A stretch of DNA of 5,908 bases from Nanobdellota archaeon (lineage in GTDB: Archaea > Nanobdellota > Nanobdellia > Woesearchaeales > UBA12501): contig JAHJCS010000041.1 in NCBI GenBank assembly GCA_018812465.1, positions 1-5,908 of the forward strand, written 5' to 3'. Under the pieces are notes generated by a model. It was not told the DNA's origin. It was given only the letters and a program-made list of their open reading frames with translations, and searched no databases. The translations under genes and the position numbers were made by a program. Positions 1 through 5,545 of the stretch are shown in pieces (within the stretch, counting starts at the first letter, position 1; each line of letters begins with the position of its first letter).

Positions 1-1269
1 AATCAGTCTATTGAAGAGCTTTATTTCTGGGCTGTTGATAATCTTCATGAGGAAGAGGAGTTCACTGAATTCCTGAAGATCCAGGATGTGTTCGCAGCAT
101 CAGAGCATTCTGCTTTCTCAGGAGTGGCTATGCAGAGGCTTGGCCTTTACCAGGATAAGGTAAGCCAGTTCCTAGCTACAATAGGAAAGATGATAAAAGA
201 GCTTTTCCAGCTTGTGAGAGAGATAAGGATAATTGATGAGAGGCTTGAGCTTTACATAAAAAGCAATCAGGGAGATGATGCTGCTGAGATAAGCCTCAAA
301 GGCTACTGGATTGATCTTGTTGAAGGAGGGGCAAAGAACCCTGCATCTGTCTATGGCATGTCAAGGGAGCTTGGATTCACGACACTTCCGGATCTTTTCT
401 TCGCAGCACATCCAATGCCCTCAACTAATGTTGATAATTATGTTGCTTCCCTGAAGTTCAACAGGAAAGTCAAGGAAGTTCTTTCAAGGAAGCTTAAGAC
501 TTACCTAATCTGGAGAGAGCATACATTCAAGGAGCATCATACCAGAAGGGTATTTACTATCAAATATCTTAGACAGCATTATGAGATCATAAGGATGTAC
601 ATGGTCTGGGTCAAGCCTTACCTTAGGACAATCAAGAGGATTCAGATGGACCAGAGCAAGACAGAAGGCCACAAGCTGATCTCTGCTTTTGAAGGTTCCT
701 TGATTGAGATAGAGACTCTTGCATTGAGGCCTTTTGCAGGCGGAAAGATGTATGCGATACTCAACTGCCATTTTGATTACAGGTCAAGGCCTGAGATGAA
801 ATATGTCCAGGAGGGCTATCAGAGAGGCCCTATCCATGTAGGAAGGACAGTAATGACTTTCAGGGCATATACCTGGAGCAAGGAGCAGCTGAAGAAATAT
901 CAGCAGTTCAGGGCAAGAGAAGATTTTGAGCTCATGGGGAACATTGACGCTTCTGTGCAGGCAGCTTACACTGCTCTTGGAGAAGAGCTTGAGAAATACC
1001 TTGCTGAAGCAGGAGAGGTCTTTGACCAGAAGGCGCCAAAGGGGCCTCCAAAGCTTCCATCTATTCTTGATCCGTTCACTTCTGTATTCAAAGGATTTGG
1101 GGAGCTGGGTTTAGCATTCACAGGAGGATCAGGTAGCAGGCCTAAGAAGCCTTCAAAAAAGGAGCTTCTTGAGGTATCTGATGCAAGAGACAAGGCAGAG
1201 GAATTTGCCAGGACAAAACTGTATCACTTCATGAAAAGGATAAAGGCAGCTCATGGATTTGTGTATTGA
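1..1269 (+). CDS. Large helical protein of unknown function, 5'-partial (first gene of the TIM-barrel operon)
   Basis: The frame is open from the first base of the window, so the gene begins upstream. The GTG at 88 is an internal valine codon, not a persuasive start. I see 422 residues and do not recognise the family. Acidic helices (HEEEEF near residue 16) lead into a long, strongly basic, aromatic-rich helical stretch at about 152-215, with many K/R/H plus W and Y. A Pro/Gly-rich linker at about 345-375 (contains KGPPKLPS) is followed by a GSGSRPKKPSKKE stretch and a final charged helix ending at HGFVY. There is no hydrophobic segment long enough to be a membrane helix and no Cys cluster, so it is probably cytoplasmic. 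The basic face could bind nucleic acid, lipid head groups or an acidic partner, but this is inference. The next gene starts 33 nt downstream on the same strand, and that gene overlaps the TIM-barrel gene, so the three are probably co-transcribed. Confidence is for a real coding region; function is unknown. Confidence 0.85.
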   Translation, partial: NQSIEELYFWAVDNLHEEEEFTEFLKIQDVFAASEHSAFSGVAMQRLGLYQDKVSQFLATIGKMIKELFQLVREIRIIDERLELYIKSNQGDDAAEISLKGYWIDLVEGGAKNPASVYGMSRELGFTTLPDLFFAAHPMPSTNVDNYVASLKFNRKVKEVLSRKLKTYLIWREHTFKEHHTRRVFTIKYLRQHYEIIRMYMVWVKPYLRTIKRIQMDQSKTEGHKLISAFEGSLIEIETLALRPFAGGKMYAILNCHFDYRSRPEMKYVQEGYQRGPIHVGRTVMTFRAYTWSKEQLKKYQQFRAREDFELMGNIDASVQAAYTALGEELEKYLAEAGEVFDQKAPKGPPKLPSILDPFTSVFKGFGELGLAFTGGSGSRPKKPSKKELLEVSDARDKAEEFARTKLYHFMKRIKAAHGFVY

Positions 1270-1302
1270 TCTGTGAATCTGGCATAACTTAGAGGCAATG
1301 AG

Positions 1303-1878
1303 ATGGGAGATCTGGACGAACTTAAGAAACTCAATCCTGAGGATAGGGTGAAAAAGCTCAGGGAGATTGAAGAGAAGAACAGGAAAGAGATTGATGAAGC
1401 AAGAAAGCTCATGACTGATTCTCTCAGGGAGATTGAAGTAGATGACCTAATGAAAAGGGATATACCCATCCCTCAGCTCACTTCTGTTGATGTTGACACT
1501 CTTTTTGGTTCTGAAGAAAAAGACATGTTCAAGATGAAGAGATATGACTCTGGATCAAAAGCAAAGGTCTCTGAAGCGCCTTCTCTTGAGGAGAGTGTGG
1601 AAAAAGAGCATCCAAAAGAATTGCCTCCTGAGGCAGTACGGCAGTATACTCAGCAGCTTGAGCAGATAAGCAGCAGGCTTGAGCAGTTCAGGAACATGGA
1701 TGAGAAGCATTTCCAGCAGTACAAGCAGGATTACAAAGAAGAGTTTAGCCAGATCTATGATAATATCAAGCAGATGCAGCATTATGCAGGAGTAGGCGAT
1801 CATGTAGAGAAGATGCATCTCAGTGAGCAGATAAATGAAGTGAGTGGCATGTTTGGTTATAAACGAGGTGGAGTATGA
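1303..1878 (+). CDS. Small coiled-coil protein of unknown function
   Basis: This 191-residue protein is highly charged and predominantly helical. Residues 4-48 form a heptad-like, K/E-rich helix (starts DELKKLNPEDR). A conserved-looking short linear stretch, RDIPIPQL, lies at 52-59. A low-complexity acidic/basic linker covers about 70-108. A second, Gln-rich coiled coil runs about 109-160 (RQYTQQLEQISSRLEQF). There are no cysteines, no catalytic motif, no signal peptide and no membrane segment. This suggests an adaptor, scaffold or assembly role, which is inference. The ATG at 1303 is preceded by AGAGG at 1291-1295, a Shine-Dalgarno match with 7-nt spacing. An ATG at 1298 is in another frame and stops quickly. 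The stop codon overlaps the start of the TIM-barrel gene (ATGA at 1875-1878), which argues for translational coupling and matched expression with that enzyme-like protein. I do not recognise the family. Confidence 0.85.
   Translation: MGDLDELKKLNPEDRVKKLREIEEKNRKEIDEARKLMTDSLREIEVDDLMKRDIPIPQLTSVDVDTLFGSEEKDMFKMKRYDSGSKAKVSEAPSLEESVEKEHPKELPPEAVRQYTQQLEQISSRLEQFRNMDEKHFQQYKQDYKEEFSQIYDNIKQMQHYAGVGDHVEKMHLSEQINEVSGMFGYKRGGV
1865..1870 (+). promoter_or_regulatory. Shine-Dalgarno GAGGTG for the TIM-barrel gene
   Basis: GAGGTG matches the archaeal anti-Shine-Dalgarno core and lies 4 nt before the ATG at 1875, inside the last codons of the upstream gene. With the ATGA overlap it fixes the start of the 694-residue protein and supports translational coupling. 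Confidence 0.7.
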
Positions 1879-3959
1879 TCTTCAATGAGAGGGATGCTTA
1901 CTCAATCTCTAATGCAATGGATAGGGAATATGTAGCTAATTCTCCCCCTGAATTCAACCAGGGATACACTGGCGCTGCTAATCTTGAGAGGCCTTCTGGC
2001 CAGGCAATGAATGAGCCTATACTTGACACAGGACAGATTGGCCAGACAGTTGCAGAAGGAAGAGCAGGCGGCGGAACATTCATCGAGAGCATGCAGGCAG
2101 CAATAAGGAAAGGAGTTGGTTCTGTTGAGCTCTCTTCAATGCCTGTCGGCTCAGAGCCAGGTGTTGGTGTAGCTTCTTATGGTGTTGAGAAAAGGCAGGA
2201 GCTAAGAGAGATCGCAAGAGCAAATGAAGTGCAGATCTCTTCAGTGCACACTCCAGCACAGATAGGAAATCTTTCTGGTTTCGCAGGCCCTGAAAAAGGA
2301 TTTGTTGATGAGCAGAGAGAGGCTTTCCTCAATGAGGTCAAGCAGGCAATAAATTTTGCTGCTGATGTCACAAGAGGAGGTGCTGTTGTTGTCCACACCG
2401 GAGAATATCAAAGGCCAATGTCAGAGCAGTCATGGGCTTATGATCAGTATGGAAGGCTAATGTTTAAGCACTACGAAGAAGAGCCTACCAGGGCTGTGAT
2501 GAGGCTTGTTGATGACAGGACAGGCCAGGTAATCACCCAGGTGAGGAAGAACCAAGAGGTGTTCAGGCCAGTGTGGCTTACTGCAAATGATAATTATCTC
2601 TATACTGATGATAAGACCGGCCAGACAGTTCAAGTGTCAAAAGGCGATTACATAAATTATGAAGGCCACAAGGTGAGCATGGCAGAGAGGATCCCTGAAT
2701 TTGACAATGAGAAAGGCCAGTTCAAGGTAAGGATGATGGTGTGGGATGATTTCATAAAAGAGGCAGAGGACAGAAACAGGATAAAACAGGGGGAGTTAGG
2801 CAGGTCCCTTAAACCTGATGAGATTGTCACAACAGAAGAGGCTTTCCTGAGAGCAACTGTTGAGAACCAGGCAGCTCAGGCAAGAGGATGGTCTCTTTAT
2901 CATTCTCAGCGTTTCAATACTCAGTTAAAGAATATGAAAAAACTTAAAGAAGCACTGAGTTACTGGGAAAAGATTGAGCAAGCCACTCCTGAGGAAGACA
3001 GATGGAAGCTAATGAAGCCAGAAGGAGGACATTCTCATGCTATTGCAAGTTTAGGTCTTGCTCCAAGAGAAAACAAGCTTCCTTCTCAACTTATTTCAGA
3101 CGAGCTTTTTGATATCAAGAAAGACCTCAAGCATATGTATGAGGGTTCTGCGACATATGAACAGCAGGCAGAAGAGCAGCTCAATCTTCTCAATCATGCA
3201 AAGCCTATAGGAAAATATGCTATCCAGAAATCAACTGATTCTTATGCAGAAGCAGGCATCTATGCAATGGACCAGACAAGGGCAAGGCAGCTGCCAAAGC
3301 CGGTTTTCATTGCTGCAGAGCAGGTCTTTCCTGAGATGGGCTATGGCTCTCATCCAGAAGAGATGATCGAGCTAATCCAAAAATCAAGGGAGAAGATGGC
3401 AAAGAGGCTTATGGATGAAAGAGGTTATGATGCAGAGAAAGCAAAGAGCCTCGCGCAAGACCACCTCAAGATGACCCTTGACACAGAGCATATAGGTATG
3501 TGGAAGAGATATTTTCAGAAGAATGAGGGTGAGAATGAACAGCAGTTCAATGATCGATTCAACAAATGGTACATGGATCAGGTAGTCAAGATGGAACAGG
3601 CAGGAATAATAGGGCACCTGCATATAGCTGACGGCTTTGGTTATGGCCATGCGAATCTTCCTGCTGGACACGGTGACATGCCTGTTGTGGATGCAGTCGC
3701 TTATCTCAAAAAGAAAGGGTACACTGGTGCTTATCTCTCAGAAGGTTATGGTGATGCGACAAGGATACTTAGGGAAGCATGGAAGACATTCGGCAGCCCT
3801 ATCTATGGAGCTATGGGGCCTGTCAGGCCAGGAGCAGTAGAAAGATGGAGTGATGTGCAGCACTCTTACTTTGGAAGAGGCCAGCCTCCAAACTATGTTT
3901 TCGGAACATACTCACATTCAAATGACTGGACACTATGGTCTCAGGTTCCACTAGAGTAA
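1875..3959 (+). CDS. TIM-barrel protein, xylose isomerase-like/endonuclease IV superfold, with a large insertion
   Basis: This 694-residue protein carries the landmarks of the AP endonuclease 2/xylose isomerase-like barrel. They are VELSS (83-87), SSVHTP with H125, VVVHTGE with H174, FIAAEQ with E482, LDTEHIG with D536 and H539, HLHIAD with H581/H583, GHANLPAGHGDMP with H592, H599 and D601, and LSEG with E623. By analogy with endonuclease IV these line up with H69, H109, E145, D179, H182, H216, H231 and E261. The D229 equivalent appears to be Y590. Known relatives are metal-dependent DNA-repair nucleases or sugar isomerases/epimerases, and I cannot choose between them from sequence. The barrel is interrupted between H174 and E482, a 308-residue gap where about 36 is normal in endonuclease IV. 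The insertion has a strand-rich part (about 190-290) and a helical part (about 290-470). About 50 extra residues precede the barrel, and an aromatic tail follows it (about 640-694, ending WTLWSQVPLE). No signal peptide or membrane helix is visible. The start is fixed by GAGGTG and the ATGA overlap. The fold is fairly sure; the substrate is unknown. Confidence 0.88.
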   Translation: MIFNERDAYSISNAMDREYVANSPPEFNQGYTGAANLERPSGQAMNEPILDTGQIGQTVAEGRAGGGTFIESMQAAIRKGVGSVELSSMPVGSEPGVGVASYGVEKRQELREIARANEVQISSVHTPAQIGNLSGFAGPEKGFVDEQREAFLNEVKQAINFAADVTRGGAVVVHTGEYQRPMSEQSWAYDQYGRLMFKHYEEEPTRAVMRLVDDRTGQVITQVRKNQEVFRPVWLTANDNYLYTDDKTGQTVQVSKGDYINYEGHKVSMAERIPEFDNEKGQFKVRMMVWDDFIKEAEDRNRIKQGELGRSLKPDEIVTTEEAFLRATVENQAAQARGWSLYHSQRFNTQLKNMKKLKEALSYWEKIEQATPEEDRWKLMKPEGGHSHAIASLGLAPRENKLPSQLISDELFDIKKDLKHMYEGSATYEQQAEEQLNLLNHAKPIGKYAIQKSTDSYAEAGIYAMDQTRARQLPKPVFIAAEQVFPEMGYGSHPEEMIELIQKSREKMAKRLMDERGYDAEKAKSLAQDHLKMTLDTEHIGMWKRYFQKNEGENEQQFNDRFNKWYMDQVVKMEQAGIIGHLHIADGFGYGHANLPAGHGDMPVVDAVAYLKKKGYTGAYLSEGYGDATRILREAWKTFGSPIYGAMGPVRPGAVERWSDVQHSYFGRGQPPNYVFGTYSHSNDWTLWSQVPLE

Positions 3960-3995
3960 ATATTGACTTTTGGATATTCTGTAATCTATACTTTC

Positions 3996-4127
3996 GGCAG
4001 CAACAACACTGGATTCGTACACGGCCAGTCCCTTGCTACACTCGGGCCTGTCCTATTCGCAAAGGAAAAATCCGGACTTGCGTAACGGATTTTCCCTCTA
4101 CACTCAGTACTCATCCTTGTTGCTGCC
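3996..4127. repeat. Structured tandem element, unit 1 (inverted-repeat bounded)
   Basis: A 132-nt unit is bounded by a perfect 11-bp inverted repeat, GGCAGCAACAA (3996-4006) with TTGTTGCTGCC (4117-4127). Inside are a short hairpin, ACTGG/CCAGT (4008-4012 with 4025-4029), and a longer one, GGAAAAATCCG (4064-4074) with CGGATTTTCC (4086-4095), having one bulged A and an 11-nt loop. The 8-nt motif CTACACTC occurs twice (4036-4043 and 4098-4105). The unit contains 8 CpGs. Together with the next unit it fills most of the 352-nt gap after the TIM-barrel gene. It could be a miniature mobile element, a structured RNA, or a terminator-like block for the upstream operon. No protein family is visible in any frame across it. 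Confidence 0.75.
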
Positions 4128-4135
4128 TCCCATTT

Positions 4136-4246
4136 TAGGCAACAACAATGGCGCAGACGCGACTGGGGACGCGCCATCCGGGCTGTCGCGTAAGATGAAA
4201 ATCCAAAGGATTTTCAGCTGTCTGCCGCCATTATTGTTGTTGCCTA
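4136..4246. repeat. Structured tandem element, unit 2 (three-way-junction-like)
   Basis: This unit lies 8 nt after unit 1 and is built alike. Its outer stem is TAGGCAACAACAAT (4136-4149) with ATTGTTGTTGCCTA (4233-4246), a perfect 14 bp. After small bulges the stem continues through TGGCG/CGCCA and CAGAC/GTCTG (4149-4158 with 4220-4230). Inside it are two hairpins: ACGCGAC/GTCGCGT (4157-4163 with 4185-4191), and TGAAAATCC-AAA-GGATTTTCA (4196-4216), a perfect 9-bp stem with a 3-nt loop. The unit has 9 CpGs. Motifs shared with unit 1 are the GGCARCAACAA arms, CGGGC(C)TGTC, GCGTAA and the GAAAATCC/GGATTTTC hairpin. Preservation of pairing despite sequence differences favours a folded DNA or RNA as the functional form. 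Confidence 0.78.
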
Positions 4247-4281
4247 CATTATCAATGTATCCATTGGTTTTGCTAGGAAAA

Positions 4282-4289
4282 TTTAAAAA
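4282..4289 (+). promoter_or_regulatory. Archaeal TATA box for the methyltransferase gene
   Basis: TTTAAAAA, preceded by purine-rich AGGAAAA (a plausible BRE), is centred about 26 nt before the ATG at 4312. In archaea transcription starts about 25 nt downstream of the TATA centre, so the mRNA would begin at or within a few bases of the ATG, which is a leaderless transcript. No Shine-Dalgarno precedes that ATG, consistent with this. Confidence 0.6.
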
Positions 4290-4311
4290 AGCTAAGCATT
4301 TAACACTGATT

Positions 4312-4833
4312 ATGCTGGAAAAGATAAAGCAGGAATACCTGAAAGTCCATGGAGATCTGATTAAAGACAAAAAGCTGCTAAAACCAACTTCACTGGGATA
4401 CTCTGGCTCTGCATCTGCTGACACTATCCATGAATTTTTCAAGAAGATAGGCCTTGACAAGTACAGTTCTTTTGCAGACCTTGGCTCTGGTGAAGGAAAA
4501 GTTGTTCTCATAGCATCTTTATTCACAAAGTCTTTTGGCATTGAGATTGATGAGGAGCTGATTGGTATCTCTAACAATATTAAGAAGAAGCTGAAGCTTG
4601 ACAATGCAGCATTTCTTTATGGAGATTTCCTTGACATGGATCTTACTGATTATGATATCCTGTTCATAAATCCAGACCAGCCAATGTATGAGGCTGAGAA
4701 GAAACTGCGCAGGGAGATGACTGGCAAGCAGAAACTGATTGTGTTTGGAGGACTGTACAAACCCCTGAACATGAAGCTTGTGAAAGAGTTTACTGTGCAG
4801 AATGCGAAATTCTTTGTGTACAAGAATGATTAA
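4312..4833 (+). CDS. Class I SAM-dependent methyltransferase, substrate unknown
   Basis: This 173-residue protein has a Rossmann-type methyltransferase core. SAM-binding motif I is ADLGSGEGKVVL (D56-G62). An acidic residue ends the second strand in GIEIDEEL (E78, D80). GDFLDMDL (D105) is the motif III region, and YDILFINPDQP (N120-P124) stands in the motif IV catalytic position. The N-terminal helix and the PTSLGYSGSASADTIHEFF stretch (25-43) precede the core. The DLGSGEG and NPDQP spelling recalls Dot1-like and archaeal RNA/protein methyltransferases, but the target cannot be read from the sequence. The frame is open back to a TTG at 4033. I prefer the ATG at 4312 because a TATA box lies about 26 nt upstream and the 93 extra codons would be translated from the hairpin-rich repeat block. 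An ATG at 4255 is an alternative that would add 19 residues. The gene converges on the antitoxin gene with 6 nt between stop codons. Confidence 0.85.
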   Translation: MLEKIKQEYLKVHGDLIKDKKLLKPTSLGYSGSASADTIHEFFKKIGLDKYSSFADLGSGEGKVVLIASLFTKSFGIEIDEELIGISNNIKKKLKLDNAAFLYGDFLDMDLTDYDILFINPDQPMYEAEKKLRREMTGKQKLIVFGGLYKPLNMKLVKEFTVQNAKFFVYKND

Positions 4834-4839
4834 GAAGAA

Positions 4840-5175
4840 TTAGATCTCAATTATTATCTTATTCCTGCCTTCTGGATATACCTTCACCAGCTCGCCTTTC
4901 TTCAGGCCCAGGAAATCAATTATCTTCTTGTTTATGATAACTCCAAGGGAATCCCCTATCTTGTTGACTCTGGTTGTTGATTCCAGGCCCCACAGGCCTT
5001 TTTCCTTAGTAACTTTTGTGACCTTTCTTGACATATCTTCATCATAGAACACTGCTTTGCATTTTGTGCAGACCATTGCAGGGAAATTGCCTACTAATAT
5101 CCCTTTTACCTTGAAAGGTGCGTTCTTTACCACCATCCTTCCGCCGCAATCATAGCATTTGTCGAGTTTTTTCAT
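4840..5175 (-). CDS. Antitoxin: YgiT/MqsA-type zinc finger fused to an AbrB/SpoVT domain
   Basis: This 111-residue protein has two parts. Residues 1-50 hold a two-CxxC zinc ribbon (C7, C10 in CYDCGG; C36, C39 in CTKC), the pattern of YgiT-type zinc fingers found in MqsA-like antitoxins. Residues 67-111 match the AbrB/MazE/SpoVT swapped-hairpin DNA-binding domain (TTRVNKIGDSLGVIINKKI, then LGLKKGELVKVY and a closing IIIEI strand). From family knowledge, the zinc finger usually binds the toxin and the C-terminal domain binds the operator. In E. coli MqsA that DNA-binding domain is an Xre helix-turn-helix, so the AbrB module here is a swap. The start codon overlaps the toxin stop as ATGA (5172-5175), and GTGATG at 5181-5186 gives a partial Shine-Dalgarno, so antitoxin translation is probably coupled to the toxin. 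The toxin-first gene order is as in mqsRA and higBA. It probably represses its own operon. Confidence 0.85.
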   Translation of the reverse strand: MKKLDKCYDCGGRMVVKNAPFKVKGILVGNFPAMVCTKCKAVFYDEDMSRKVTKVTKEKGLWGLESTTRVNKIGDSLGVIINKKIIDFLGLKKGELVKVYPEGRNKIIIEI

Positions 5176-5369
5176 GTTATCATCACAGTCTTCACAACAA
5201 TCTTGTTGTTTCTTACCTTATATGCAACAGCCACACAGCCATATATGCTCAGCCAGCCATCTGTCTGCTTGAATCTTGAGCCTCTTTTTATGGTCTTCTC
5301 TACCTGCTCGAAGCTCACATCCCTCAGTGCCATCTGCTCTTCTGCATGAATTGTCAGTATAATCCTCAT
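5172..5369 (-). CDS. Putative toxin, DUF4258-like
   Basis: This 65-residue protein has the features of the DUF4258 family. An N-terminal strand leads into IHAEEQM (H8), then LRDVSFEQVEKTIKRG (R16 and the D/G-(I/V)-S-x-x-x-(V) helix). A central strand pair carries the YG turn (43-44), and the final strand is KIVVKTVMI (K60-T61). DUF4258 proteins are small, compact and often encoded beside YgiT-type zinc-finger antitoxins, as here. They are thought to resemble RelE/MqsR-type mRNA interferases, but activity is not shown by the sequence. The gene lies directly upstream of its partner with a 4-nt overlap, so the two form one operon. The ATG at 5369 has no Shine-Dalgarno, only an A-rich leader. The TATA box at 5405-5412 predicts a start site near 5383 and a leader of about 14 nt. 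It could be an inactive remnant, but the frame is intact and the H and R positions are kept. Confidence 0.8.
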   Translation of the reverse strand: MRIILTIHAEEQMALRDVSFEQVEKTIKRGSRFKQTDGWLSIYGCVAVAYKVRNNKIVVKTVMIT

Positions 5370-5376
5370 TTTTTGT

Positions 5377-5406
5377 TATCATAATATATTATAATACCTT
5401 ATGATA
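5377..5406. promoter_or_regulatory. Candidate operator of the toxin-antitoxin operon
   Basis: Two nested symmetric sequences lie between the TATA box and the toxin start. The inner one is a perfect 12-bp palindrome, ATAATATATTAT (5381-5392), covering the predicted transcription start. The outer one is an 8-bp inverted repeat, TATCATAA (5377-5384) with TTATGATA (5399-5406), whose right arm touches the TATA box. A dimeric AbrB-type antitoxin bound here would block the promoter. The region is very AT-rich, so some symmetry is expected by chance. Confidence 0.45.
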
Positions 5407-5412
5407 TATAAA
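5405..5412 (-). promoter_or_regulatory. TATA box of the toxin-antitoxin operon
   Basis: Read on the minus strand this is TTTATATA, preceded by AAAGA as a possible BRE. It is centred about 39 nt before the toxin ATG, placing the start of transcription near 5383. A second, weaker candidate (CTTAAAAAG on the minus strand, about 5443-5451) lies further upstream. Confidence 0.55.
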
Positions 5413-5494
5413 TCTTTTGCTGATATTGCTACTCCAGAATTCTTTTTAAGCCTTTTGCGCTGGGATTCGGAATCTTTTCATGCATCAACTGATG

Positions 5495-5506
5495 ATTTCC
5501 GGAAAT
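5495..5506. other. Perfect 12-bp palindrome ATTTCCGGAAAT with a related site downstream
   Basis: ATTTCCGGAAAT is a perfect palindrome. A related interrupted form, TTCC-G-GGAA, lies at 5527-5535, about 30 nt away. Both are in the gap between the U32-family gene end and the toxin-antitoxin promoter. They could be a regulator binding pair or the 3' hairpin region of the U32 gene's transcript. No function can be assigned. Confidence 0.35.
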
Positions 5507-5545
5507 GAACAGCTAATGCAGAGAACTTCCGGGAAAGAAAAGATG

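Noticed and set aside
88..1269. A complete gene starting at the GTG at 88
   Set aside because: The same frame is open to base 1 and reads sensible helical protein before the GTG. No Shine-Dalgarno or TATA box precedes it, so the gene is truncated by the window edge.
1875..3959. Naming the TIM-barrel gene nfo (endonuclease IV) or xylA
   Set aside because: The length, the large insertion, the altered D229 position and the operon partners all differ from those families; only the superfold is supported.
3960..3995. Poly-T terminator after the TIM-barrel gene
   Set aside because: Only short T runs (CTTTT, CTTTC) follow the stop codon, too weak to call; unit 1 of the structured element may end the transcript instead, but this is unproven.
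3996..4246. Integron attC sites
   Set aside because: The alternating inverted arms are suggestive, but the RYYYAAC/GTTRRRY core boxes are absent and there is no cassette gene or integrase in the window.
3996..4246. tRNA, 5S, SRP RNA or RNase P RNA gene
   Set aside because: No T-arm consensus (GGTTCGAATCC-like), no CCA-adjacent acceptor stem and none of the conserved SRP or RNase P signature segments could be found.
3996..4246. CRISPR array
   Set aside because: The arms recur four times, but in alternating orientation and with unequal spacing; there is no direct repeat/spacer pattern.
4104..4604. Minus-strand ORF of 166 codons
   Set aside because: It is antisense to the methyltransferase motifs and crosses the hairpin block; its Ser/Phe/Leu-rich product is typical of a shadow frame.
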